From Actinomycetes bacterium (GTDB taxonomy: Bacteria > Actinomycetota > Actinomycetes > Actinomycetales > Cellulomonadaceae): a stretch of DNA of 28,016 nucleotides. The stretch's first letter is position 1, and each line of letters opens with the position of its first letter. Both the position numbers and the translations under genes were made by a program. Where the stretch lies: the NCBI GenBank assembly GCA_023389455.1, contig JAEWEJ010000094.1, positions 1-28,016 on the forward strand, read 5' to 3'. The notes under the pieces were generated by a model. It did no database searches, was not told the DNA's origin, and saw only the letters and a list, made by a program, of their open reading frames with translations. Below, one piece after another: positions 14,966 to 22,083 of this stretch.

Positions 14966-15843
14966 CGGTACTCCGTTCGAGGGGCCGGTCGGGCGGCCTG
15001 GGGGAGGGCGGGGACGAGGGCGGGCACGACGTGCCGGTCGAGCACGGGCCGCCAGGAGGTGCAGGGCAGGCGCGGGTCGAGGAGCGCCATGCCGGTGCCG
15101 TACTTGGACAGGCGCACCGGGCGGTGGCCGCCCCGCCACAGCAGGCGGTCGGCGGCCGAGGGGGTCGAGCCGGTCTTGGTCTCGACGACGGCCAGGCCGG
15201 CGACGCGCAGGGCGGCGTGGGACGGCGCGACCGTGCCGGTGCCGGCCCACGTGAGCCCGGTGTCGACCGTGACCCGGGAGTCCCCGGGAGCGCCCGTCAG
15301 CAGGAACGTGCGCCGGGCGTACCGGGTGAGCAGCGTCGGCGTCAGCGGGCCGGTCGGGGTCGCCACCCCGGCAGCGGCGAGCACGTCCGCGACGAACGCC
15401 GTCGCCGCGGGGGTCAGCGGCGCGGCCGGGTCGGCGTCGTACGGCAGCCGCGTCTTGACGGTGGTGCCGCGCGGACCACGGGTCTTCACCTCGACGAAGC
15501 ACGCGCCGGAGTCGAGGTAGGTGCGGGTGCGGACCTTGAAGCGCCGCCGTCGCCGGTGCGCGGCGCCGCGGAACGACGTGAGGTCCGGGGTGTCGAGGTA
15601 CACCGACGCGTACCCGAAGTGCTCGCGGCCGTCGACCCGCAGCACCCGCAGGTGATCGCCCAGATGGTCGTGCAGTGTGGCCACCAGGCCCTCGGCGACG
15701 GCCACGGGGACCACGTACTTGCGGTCGACCCGGGTCTGCAGGCCGGCTCGCGCCGTCAGCTCGTCGAGGGTGACGCCGGCGAGGTCGCCGCGCGGGACGG
15801 GGATCGCGCCTGCGGTCGCGGGCTGCGCGGTCACGGTGCTCAC
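14950..15843 (-). CDS. VTC-domain protein (polyphosphate polymerase-like)
   Basis: A 297-residue soluble protein with the VTC/CYTH-like tunnel-fold pattern. Charged residues expected to line the tunnel are visible: RVDRKY at 38-43, YLDT at 82-85, RRRFKVRTRTY at 99-109, FVEVKTR at 116-122, TVKTRLP at 128-134, then VVETKTG and RLSKYGTG toward the C-terminus. In yeast Vtc4 this domain makes polyphosphate from ATP; the bacterial stand-alone versions, found beside DUF4956 proteins, are annotated by homology only. Start GTG 15843 overlaps the DUF4956 stop (GTGA), and its end overlaps the beta-helix gene by 16 nt, so the three are tightly coupled. Catalytic activity is not proven. Confidence 0.87.
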   Translation of the reverse strand: MSTVTAQPATAGAIPVPRGDLAGVTLDELTARAGLQTRVDRKYVVPVAVAEGLVATLHDHLGDHLRVLRVDGREHFGYASVYLDTPDLTSFRGAAHRRRRRFKVRTRTYLDSGACFVEVKTRGPRGTTVKTRLPYDADPAAPLTPAATAFVADVLAAAGVATPTGPLTPTLLTRYARRTFLLTGAPGDSRVTVDTGLTWAGTGTVAPSHAALRVAGLAVVETKTGSTPSAADRLLWRGGHRPVRLSKYGTGMALLDPRLPCTSWRPVLDRHVVPALVPALPQAARPAPRTEYRCDAP

Positions 15844-16442
15844 CGCCCCGCACCGCCCAGGGCGGGTGCGGTGCCCGCGTCGGCCGCCCGGGGTGCGCCG
15901 TCCACCAGGCAGTAGCGCACCTCCACCCAGGTGGTGTCGTTGACCAGGTCGAGACGCTGGACGTCCACGGCGTGCACCCGGGCACCCAGCAGCTGCTCCA
16001 GGTGCGCCACGAGTGCCGGCTCGGACGTGAACGCCCGGTCGAGCACCACGGTCTGCACCCGGTGGCGCCGCAGCAGCCGGCGCGAGTCACCCAGCGCCAT
16101 CGTCGCGACGACGAGCGTCATCAGCGCGACGCCCAGCGGCACGGACGCCACCCCCAGGCCGCCGATCAGCCCGAGCGCCAGCGCCGAGAAGTAGTAGGCC
16201 ACCTCGCTCTGCGCGAGCTCGCTCGACCGCAGCCGGATGATCGAGAGCACCCCGAACAGGCCCAGGCCGAGCCCCGCGCCGACGGTCGCCGACCCCAGGG
16301 CCGCCGACACCGCCAGCACCCCCACGTTCACCCCCAGGTACGCGACGACGAGGTCGCGGCGACGGTGGCGCGGGAGGTACACGCCGAACGTCAGGACGGT
16401 GATCGCGACGAGGTCGGCGACGAGGAGGGTGAGGCCGGGCAC
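15840..16442 (-). CDS. DUF4956 membrane protein
   Basis: A 200-residue protein with four or five hydrophobic segments at about 4-22, 31-50, 55-68 and 80-117 (two), then a soluble C-terminal domain from about 120 to 200. The signature FGVLSIIRLRSSELAQSEVAYYF follows the third segment; the equivalent position in DUF4956 carries a conserved (F)SIIR-R pattern. The C-terminal domain looks like a small alpha/beta fold (VQTVVLDRAF, ARVHAVDVQRLDLVND). The family is of unknown function but recurs next to VTC-domain genes, and is the first gene of such an operon here. Start GTG 16442 has GAAAGG about 9 nt upstream. A role as membrane partner or channel for the VTC protein is plausible but unproven. Confidence 0.85.
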   Translation of the reverse strand: MPGLTLLVADLVAITVLTFGVYLPRHRRRDLVVAYLGVNVGVLAVSAALGSATVGAGLGLGLFGVLSIIRLRSSELAQSEVAYYFSALALGLIGGLGVASVPLGVALMTLVVATMALGDSRRLLRRHRVQTVVLDRAFTSEPALVAHLEQLLGARVHAVDVQRLDLVNDTTWVEVRYCLVDGAPRAADAGTAPALGGAGR

Positions 16443-16676
16443 GTCAGGGCCTTTCGGTGGCGGACGGGTCGCGCCCCGTGCGGGGGTGCGGCACCATCCA
16501 GCCCCGCGCACCTGTGCCGAACCTGTGACGGCGCTGAGGTACGGCTTCGGGTTCCGGGGCGGAGCGGTCACGACCTCGGACGGGGCCCGCCGGACGGGTG
16601 ACGTGCAGGGACGAACCGGACATCCTGCCGACCGGTCGGGCATGATGTGGCGCTGCCGACCCCTTGGAGCCTGCCG
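16443..16676. other. Divergent intergenic region, no gene
   Basis: 234 nt between the DUF4956 operon (minus) and the OmpA-type lipoprotein (plus), and so must hold both promoters. GGACGAAC at 16609-16616 matches the first eight bases of the 12-mer seen at 1639 and 3319 but lacks the inverted half. CATGAT at 16641-16646 could be a -10 for the plus-strand gene; no matching -35 was found. I see no small gene or convincing riboswitch. Confidence 0.45.
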
Positions 16677-18335
16677 GTGCCCCTCGCCCGACGTCGTCCT
16701 GCCCGCCTCGCCCTCACGGCCGTGCTGGCCCTCGCGCTCGCCGCCTGCACGGGCGGCGACCCGACACCCGCCGGCGGCGCAGCGACGCCGAGCGTGGACC
16801 CCGGTCCGCAGCCGGAGGACGTGGTCGCGACGGCGGTGATCCCGGAGGGTGGGGTGGACCTGGAGCTGCGGGTCCACCCGCTCGTGACCGTCGGCGAGCA
16901 CGTCGTCCTCACGCTCGACCTCGTCCCGCTCGAGGCGCTCGAGGACACCGTTCACGTCTTCGGCTTCGGGGTGACGTCCTTCATCGCCGACGGCTCGGCC
17001 CCCGTCAACGTGCGCCTGTTCGACCTCGAGCACGACGTGGTGCACCACGTCGGTGCCGACGCCGAGGGGGAGCCCGTCGTCGCCCCGGAGCACTGGGACC
17101 GGATCCGCACGGCGGAGGGCACCCGGGTGCAGATGCCGTTCGCGGCTCCCGCCGAGGGTGTCGAGGCGCTGTCCCTGCTGGTGCCCGGTGCGCCGCTGTT
17201 CGCCGAGGTCCCGATCATCTCCGGGGAGGTGCCGTCGGCCGCCCACCCGGAGGACGTGGCCGCGGCCGCTGCCGCCGCGGAGAGCGCCGCCGCCCTGGCC
17301 TCGGCGAGCCCGTCCGTCACCCCGGCGGAGGTCGATCCGCCCGAGGAGCTCGACCTCGACGCCGTGGTCGCCACCCCGACGTTCCCCCTGGAGTCGGCGA
17401 GCGCCGAGCTCGCGGGAGCGGTGCAGACCATCGAGTCCACCGAGAAGGTCGAGGTCACCCTGGGGTCCGACGTGCTGTTCGCGTTCGACTCCGCCGACAT
17501 GACCCCGCAGTCCGCGCAGGCCGTCGCGCTCGTCGCCCAGCGGCTGGTCGAGCGGGAGGCGGGGACGGTCGAGGTCGTCGGGCACACCGACGACCAGGCC
17601 GACGACGCGTACAACCTCGACCTGTCGCGCCGGCGTGCCCAGGCGGTCGCCGACGCCCTCGCCGCCCAGGTCACGGGCTCGGGGCACCGCATGACGGTGG
17701 ACGGGCGCGGCGAGTCCGAGCCGGTCGCGGACAACGGCTCGGAGGAGGGCCGTGCGCTCAACCGCCGGGTCACGGTGTCGCTCACGTCGACGGTCGTCAC
17801 CCGCACCGACGTGACCACGACCGGTGAGCTCCCGCCGTTCGGCTCCCTCGTGGGCACCGCCGGGAGCCCGCTGCGGGTGGAGAACGTCGCCCGCGTGTGG
17901 GAGGTGGACGCATCGGCGCGCCGGGTCCACGGCCACGTGGTCGTCGACCTGACGGTCCACGCGGCGGACGACGAGGACGGGCTGGGCTGGGCCGTCAGCT
18001 TCCTGCGCGGCTGGTCGAGCCACCGCTCGGGGGACACGGTGACGCCGCACGACCTCACGGCCCGCGGGACCGTGCTGCAGGGGGCGTCGCGGCTGTTCCC
18101 GCTGGACTACCGCGTCGGTGCGAACGACACCTGGCCCGACGGCGAGTGGTTCACGGCCTCCGACCTCGACGCCGGCGCCTGGATCGACGGCGGGCAGACC
18201 CGCACGTACTCGTTCGTGTACCCGCGGCTCGACGTGGACTCGGTGGTCTTCCAGGCCGGCACCGGCATCGCGTTCGACGACGACTTCCGGCTGCTGGACG
18301 TGCCGGTCGTCGACGAGGACCCGGCAGCCCTCTGA
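16677..18335 (+). CDS. OmpA-domain lipoprotein
   Basis: A 552-residue exported lipoprotein: basic start, hydrophobic h-region and lipobox LAAC with Cys24. A beta-rich domain covers about 40-190 and contains no recognised family. An Ala/Ser/Pro-rich linker is at about 190-235, the OmpA/MotB peptidoglycan-binding domain at about 260-375, and an extra beta-rich C-terminal domain at about 390-552. The OmpA core shows VLFAFDSADMTP, VVGHTDDQADDAYNLDLSRRRAQAV and RGESEPV...EGRALNRRV; the Asp and Arg that hold diaminopimelate are present. It would anchor to the membrane by lipid and to peptidoglycan by OmpA. GTG 16677 has GGAG at 16666-16669; an upstream in-frame GTG at 16647 is less likely. It converges with nrdI with a 7-nt gap. 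Confidence 0.88.
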   Translation: MPLARRRPARLALTAVLALALAACTGGDPTPAGGAATPSVDPGPQPEDVVATAVIPEGGVDLELRVHPLVTVGEHVVLTLDLVPLEALEDTVHVFGFGVTSFIADGSAPVNVRLFDLEHDVVHHVGADAEGEPVVAPEHWDRIRTAEGTRVQMPFAAPAEGVEALSLLVPGAPLFAEVPIISGEVPSAAHPEDVAAAAAAAESAAALASASPSVTPAEVDPPEELDLDAVVATPTFPLESASAELAGAVQTIESTEKVEVTLGSDVLFAFDSADMTPQSAQAVALVAQRLVEREAGTVEVVGHTDDQADDAYNLDLSRRRAQAVADALAAQVTGSGHRMTVDGRGESEPVADNGSEEGRALNRRVTVSLTSTVVTRTDVTTTGELPPFGSLVGTAGSPLRVENVARVWEVDASARRVHGHVVVDLTVHAADDEDGLGWAVSFLRGWSSHRSGDTVTPHDLTARGTVLQGASRLFPLDYRVGANDTWPDGEWFTASDLDAGAWIDGGQTRTYSFVYPRLDVDSVVFQAGTGIAFDDDFRLLDVPVVDEDPAAL

Positions 18336-18342
18336 CCTGGGC

Positions 18343-18768
18343 TCAGCCCGCGTGCCGCACGTCGAGCGCCGCGTCGAGGTCCCGCAGGATCCGCTCGCAC
18401 TCCTCGACGTCCCACGGCGTGCCGGCGAGCTCGAACTCGAACAGCACGGGCCGCCCGGACCGCTGCGCGATCTCCCGCGCGGCCTTCTGGTAGTACTGCC
18501 CGAAGTTCCGGTTGCCGGACCCCATCACCCCGACGAGCAGCCGGCGGTTGTGCGCGGAGCGCAGGAACCGGCGCACGGCCTCGGGGATCGTGTCGTTGGC
18601 GTCGTTCCCGGTCTTGTACGACGGCGTGAGCAGCACCCACGGCCCGTCCACCTCGCTGGTGCGGTGCTCCCGCTCGGCCAGGTTGTGCACCGGCCGGTCC
18701 AGCCGCTCGGCGAACGCACGGACCAGCCCGCTCGCGGACGAGTAGTAGTAGACGGGCGTACGACGCAT
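18343..18768 (-). CDS. nrdI: NrdI-like flavodoxin of class Ib ribonucleotide reductase
   Basis: A 141-residue flavodoxin-fold protein. NrdI features are visible: VYYYSSASGLVRAFAERL at the N-terminus (FMN phosphate loop), DGPWVLLTPSYKTG in the middle, FLRSAHNRRLLVGVMGSGNRNFGQYY (NrdI hallmark asparagines and glycine loop) and VLFEFELAGTPWDVE near the C-terminus. NrdI supplies the oxidant that assembles the dimanganese-tyrosyl radical cofactor of NrdF. It is alone here, without nrdH, nrdE or nrdF. Its N-terminal region (EREHRTSEVDG) is divergent. GGGAGG lies about 12 nt upstream of the ATG at 18768, a loose spacing. The need for manganese links it in theme, though not in position, to the Mn importer at 6.6-9.1 kb. 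Confidence 0.85.
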   Translation of the reverse strand: MRRTPVYYYSSASGLVRAFAERLDRPVHNLAEREHRTSEVDGPWVLLTPSYKTGNDANDTIPEAVRRFLRSAHNRRLLVGVMGSGNRNFGQYYQKAAREIAQRSGRPVLFEFELAGTPWDVEECERILRDLDAALDVRHAG

Positions 18769-18808
18769 GACCCCAGCCCACCTCCCGGTCGACGTGCGGG
18801 CCGTGGAC

Positions 18809-18856
18809 GTTGGTCCCGGTCCTCCCTCGTCCCGGTCCGCGCTCGCCCCGGTCCGC
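18809..18856. repeat. Three 16-bp tandem repeats upstream of nrdI
   Basis: Units at 18809-18824, 18825-18840 and 18841-18856; on the minus strand each contains GGACCGGG. The last two differ at only two of 16 positions and the first is more degenerate. They lie 41-88 nt upstream of the nrdI start, in its only possible promoter region apart from readthrough from the SDR unit. Confidence 0.65.
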
Positions 18857-18879
18857 CTGCGCCGTCGGTGCGGTGCGGC

Positions 18880-18999
18880 TCAGGCCACGAGCGGGTACAC
18901 CGCGTGCACCAGCCCGACGACGGCGGCCAGCACGACCGCCGTGCCCGCCCACACCAGGAGCCGGGCGATCCGGCGGGTGCGCCGCTCGTCCGCGGTCAT
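18880..18999 (-). CDS. 39-residue single-pass membrane peptide
   Basis: The peptide begins with a charged segment (MTADERRTRRIAR), then a single hydrophobic helix of about 22 residues from LLVWAGT to VGLVHAV, ending YPLVA. Positive charges at the N-terminus predict the N-terminus inside. Its ATG overlaps the SDR stop (ATGA, 18996-18999), so it is translated by coupling and belongs to the same transcript. No named family is recognised. It could be a small membrane subunit or regulator; it could also be a fortuitous open frame, but the exact overlap, third-position GC and helix make a real gene more likely. Confidence 0.6.
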   Translation of the reverse strand: MTADERRTRRIARLLVWAGTAVVLAAVVGLVHAVYPLVA

Positions 19000-19757
19000 G
19001 CGTCCGCCAACGCCTCCGGCGACTCCGGCAGCACCTGGCCGCCGTCGACGACGATCCCCTGCCCGGTGACGTACCGGGCGCCGTCGGACGCGAGGAAGGC
19101 CACGACCTCCCCGATGTCCTCGGGCTCGGCGAGGAACCCCAGCGGCACGGACCGCGCCATGCGGGCCATGTACTCCTCGCCCAGCGCCCGCAGGCCGGGC
19201 GTCAGCACGTTGCCCGGCAGCACCGCGTTGACCGTGATCCCGGCACGCGCGAGCTCGATGGCGGCGGTGCGCACGAACCCCATCTGCGCGGCCTTCGTCG
19301 CGCCGTAGTGCGCCCAGCCCGGGTACCCGGTGATGTTGCCCGTGATCGAGCTTGTCACCACGACGCGCCCGCGGCCCGACGCCGTGAGTGCGGGCAGCGC
19401 GGCCTGCACGGCGTGGATCGTGCCCTTGAGGTTGACGCCGACGATCCCGTCGACGTCGGCGTCCGTCATGTCCGCGACGCGCGCCTGCGGGTAGACCCCG
19501 GCGTTGGCGGCCAGCACCGACAGGCCGCCCAGGTCCGAGGCGACCCGCGCGACCACCTCCCGGCACGCGTCGGCGTCCCGCACGTCCAGGACGTGCGCCG
19601 CCGTGCCGCGGGCGCGGGCGTCGTCGCACTCCTGCTCGGTCAGCCCCGTGACGACGACCTGCGCGCCGTGGCGCTGCAGGGTCTGCGCGATGCCCTGGCC
19701 GATGCCGAGGGTTCCCCCCGTGACCAGCGCGGTGCGTCCGGCGAGCAGCTCGGCCAT
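18996..19757 (-). CDS. SDR-family oxidoreductase (FabG-like)
   Basis: A 253-residue classical short-chain dehydrogenase. The cofactor motif TGGTLGIG is at 13-20, the structural NAG at 85-87, N109, and the catalytic S137, Y151 and K155 (YGATK). The C-terminal FLASDGARYVTGQGIVVDGGQ is standard for the fold. The position after beta-2 is GLTEQECDD with no clear acidic NAD-selecting residue, so NADP is possible. Substrate is unknown: members range from 3-oxoacyl-ACP reductases to sugar or steroid dehydrogenases. GGGAGGGG before ATG 19757 is a good ribosome site. A 39-residue membrane peptide gene overlaps its stop, and the ATP-grasp gene is divergent, 132 nt away. Confidence 0.92.
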   Translation of the reverse strand: MAELLAGRTALVTGGTLGIGQGIAQTLQRHGAQVVVTGLTEQECDDARARGTAAHVLDVRDADACREVVARVASDLGGLSVLAANAGVYPQARVADMTDADVDGIVGVNLKGTIHAVQAALPALTASGRGRVVVTSSITGNITGYPGWAHYGATKAAQMGFVRTAAIELARAGITVNAVLPGNVLTPGLRALGEEYMARMARSVPLGFLAEPEDIGEVVAFLASDGARYVTGQGIVVDGGQVLPESPEALADA

Positions 19758-19877
19758 GACGGTCCCCTCCCACGACGACGGACGGCGCCGTCCCTCCGAC
19801 TCTCGCGCACCCCGGCCGGGCCCGCACCCCGGGTCGCCGCCCCGTCCGTCCGCCGGGCGGCGCGCGTCGCCCGCCTC

Positions 19878-19883
19878 TACGAT
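19878..19883 (+). promoter_or_regulatory. -10 hexamer of a leaderless gene (TACGAT)
   Basis: TACGAT, a strong actinobacterial -10, ends 6 nt before ATG 19890, so the transcript of the ATP-grasp/glycosyltransferase/hydrolase run should begin at or next to its start codon. No -35 match is visible, suggesting weak or activator-dependent transcription. Confidence 0.6.
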
Positions 19884-19889
19884 CCGAGC

Positions 19890-20795
19890 ATGGGCGCAGG
19901 GGGAGCGCGGCGCAGGATCCTGGTGACCGGTGCCGCCGGTCCGGCGGGACGGGCGCTGGCGACAGGGCTGGTACGGGCGGGCGAGACACGCGAGGTCTGG
20001 GCGATCGGCGCGGACATGGCGCCCGTCCCGGTGGCCGGCTACGAGGCCGTCGAGCCGGTCGCCCCCGCGGTGCACCCGCGGTACGAGGAGGACATGCTCG
20101 CCCTCGTCGCAGGGCTGGAGCCGGACCTCGTGCTGCCCACGGTGTCCGAGGAGCTGGCGCGGATCGCGACGCTCGGGGTCGCCGTGGGCTGGGGTCCGCG
20201 GCTGGTGGGCTCGGCGCCCGGCCCCGCCGCCGTGGCGGGGGACAAGCTGCTGACGATGTGGGCGCTCGCGCGGGCTCACGTCGCCGTGCCGGACTTCGCC
20301 GGGGTGAGCCGGTTCAGGTCCGCGGCGCGGGTCCTCGACTGGGCCGGCGGGCCGGTCGTCGTCAAGCCGCGCGTGGCGCGCGGCGGACGCGGCGTGCACG
20401 TCCTGGACGACCCCGACGACCGCGTGTGGGGGCGCGTCGACGAGTCGTGGCTCGTGCAGGCCTTCGCCCCCGGTACGGAGTACAGCCCGCAGGTGTACCG
20501 CTCGCCGGCGACGGGCGCGTGCACGGTCGTCGTCCTGCGCAAGGCGGCGCTCGAGCACGGGCTGGTCGGCAACGCGACGGCCGTGGACCGGGTGCCGGAC
20601 GGCCAGGAGGCGGACGTCGCGGACCTGGCGGAGCGCACCGTGCGCGCCCTGGACCTCGTCGGCCCGGTCGACATGGACGTGCGCCGGCTCGCCGACGGGA
20701 CCCCGGTGGTCCTGGAGGTCAACGCCCGGTTCGGGGCGGTCTCCGCCTCCGCACCGGAGCTCCTGGACGCCGTCCTGGACGACTGGCCCGGCTGA
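19890..20795 (+). CDS. ATP-grasp enzyme (CarB-like ligase)
   Basis: A 301-residue ATP-grasp protein. The N-terminal pre-ATP-grasp subdomain opens with a Rossmann-like ILVTGAAGPAGRAL and contains LVLPTVSEEL. The central domain has GDKLLTMWAL, VVKPRVARGGRGV (ATP-binding lysine and glycine loop), and SWLVQAFAPGTEY. The C-terminal catalytic part carries GPVDMDVRR and VLEVNARFG, whose Glu and Asn bind Mg-ATP. Such enzymes join a carboxylate to an amine or thiol through an acyl-phosphate; the closest style is carbamoyl-phosphate-synthase-like ligases found in cell-surface sugar and peptide modification loci. The substrate is unknown. Four nucleotides separate it from the glycosyltransferase gene, suggesting they work on the same product. 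Confidence 0.88.
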   Translation: MGAGGARRRILVTGAAGPAGRALATGLVRAGETREVWAIGADMAPVPVAGYEAVEPVAPAVHPRYEEDMLALVAGLEPDLVLPTVSEELARIATLGVAVGWGPRLVGSAPGPAAVAGDKLLTMWALARAHVAVPDFAGVSRFRSAARVLDWAGGPVVVKPRVARGGRGVHVLDDPDDRVWGRVDESWLVQAFAPGTEYSPQVYRSPATGACTVVVLRKAALEHGLVGNATAVDRVPDGQEADVADLAERTVRALDLVGPVDMDVRRLADGTPVVLEVNARFGAVSASAPELLDAVLDDWPG

Positions 20796-20799
20796 GCCG

Positions 20800-22083
20800 A
20801 TGGCACTGCCCACAGCCCTGCTGACGGCGTTGCTGCTCGTCCTGACCGTGGTGCTGCTCGTCGTCGGCGCGGTGCGGCTCGCGATGGTGCCCGCGGCGTT
20901 CGTGTTCGAGGCGCGCCGACGCCGCGAGGACCCCGGGCCCGTCGGCTGCGGGCCGCAGTTCGCCCGGGTCCCGTCGGTCAGCGTGGTCGTGCCGGCCTAC
21001 GACGAGGGACGCGTGCTCGCGGCCTGCGTGCGCTCCGTCCTGCGCAGCGACCACCCGGACCTGGAGGTCGTGTGCGTCGACGACGGCTCGTCCGACGACA
21101 CGTTCCACCAGATGCAGGAGCTGGCCCGGGAGCACCCGCGGGTCCGGGCGATCCACCAGGAGAACGCCGGCAAGGGCGCCGCCCTGAACACCGGCATCGC
21201 CGCGTCGCGCGGGGAGGTCGTGGTGCTGGTCGACGCCGACGGGCTGTTCCAGCCCGACACGCTGACCCGGCTGCTGCGGGGGTTCCGCGGCCCGCGCGTC
21301 GGCGCGGTCTGCGGCAACGACCGGCCCGTGAACCTCGACCACGTGCAGACCCGCCTGCTCGCCCTGATCAGCCACGTCGGCACCGGGCTGATGCGTCGCG
21401 CCCTGGACGTGCTGGGGTGCCTGCCGGTGGTGTCGGGCAACGTGGGGGCCTACCGTCGCGACGTCCTGGACGTGGTCGGGCCCGTGCGCACCGACACCCT
21501 GGGCGAGGACCTGGAGCTCACCTGGCGCGTGCACCGCGCCGGCTTCGGGGTGACCTTCGCCCCAGACGCGCTCGTCTACGCGGAGTCGCCGTCCACCGTG
21601 CGCGGGCTGTGGCGGCAGCGGGTCCGGTGGGCGCGGGGCCTGCTGCAGAGCGTCACGTTCCACCGGTCGATGGTCGGCAACCCCCGCTACGGGCTGTTCG
21701 GCGCGTACCTGCTGTACACGGTGCTCTCCCAGGTGGTGGCGCCGTTCCTGCAGGTGCTGGGCGTGGTGGCGCTGACGGTGGTCGTGGCGCTCGACGGCGA
21801 CGGGTGGCTGCCGTCGGGCTGGGGGCAGTGGCTGATCGCCCTCGGGCTGCCGCTCTCGCTCGCGCTCCTCGTGCTGGCCGTGCTGCTCGACCGGTCTCCC
21901 AGGGACCTGCGCTACACATGGACGGTCGGGCTGTGGCCGGTGTACTCCACGCTCATGACCCTCGTGATGGTCGACGCCGCGCGGCTCGAGCTGGGAGGTG
22001 CCGAGAACCGATGGAACAAGCTGGAGCGCAGCGGGACGGTGTCCGTGGCGGGCCTGGTCGACGACGACCCGCCTGGTTCGTGA
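20800..22083 (+). CDS. Processive GT2 polysaccharide synthase (PgaC/IcaA-like)
   Basis: A 427-residue membrane glycosyltransferase. One N-terminal membrane segment (about 6-34) precedes the GT-A domain: VVVPAYDEG at 62-70, the UDP-binding DDG at 94-96, DAD at 145-147, GED at 235-237 (general base) and QRVRW at 273-277, the signature of processive synthases. Three or four C-terminal membrane segments (about 300-390) should form the translocation channel. The block RGLWRQRVRWARG closely follows the PgaC/IcaA (poly-N-acetylglucosamine) and related hyaluronan/cellulose synthase pattern. The sugar cannot be read with certainty. No PilZ domain is present. It starts 4 nt after the ATP-grasp stop and its own stop overlaps the next start (GTGA). 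Confidence 0.9.
   Translation: MALPTALLTALLLVLTVVLLVVGAVRLAMVPAAFVFEARRRREDPGPVGCGPQFARVPSVSVVVPAYDEGRVLAACVRSVLRSDHPDLEVVCVDDGSSDDTFHQMQELAREHPRVRAIHQENAGKGAALNTGIAASRGEVVVLVDADGLFQPDTLTRLLRGFRGPRVGAVCGNDRPVNLDHVQTRLLALISHVGTGLMRRALDVLGCLPVVSGNVGAYRRDVLDVVGPVRTDTLGEDLELTWRVHRAGFGVTFAPDALVYAESPSTVRGLWRQRVRWARGLLQSVTFHRSMVGNPRYGLFGAYLLYTVLSQVVAPFLQVLGVVALTVVVALDGDGWLPSGWGQWLIALGLPLSLALLVLAVLLDRSPRDLRYTWTVGLWPVYSTLMTLVMVDAARLELGGAENRWNKLERSGTVSVAGLVDDDPPGS

Noticed and set aside
12956..16090. A 1044-residue fusion of the beta-helix lipoprotein with an upstream open frame
   Set aside because: The frame is open upstream by chance through the VTC gene region; the lipoprotein signal peptide and GGAG fix the real start at 14965.
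18809..18856. Iteron-like repeats considered as a replication origin
   Set aside because: Only three imperfect copies, no initiator gene and no AT-rich region; the context is an ordinary gene border.
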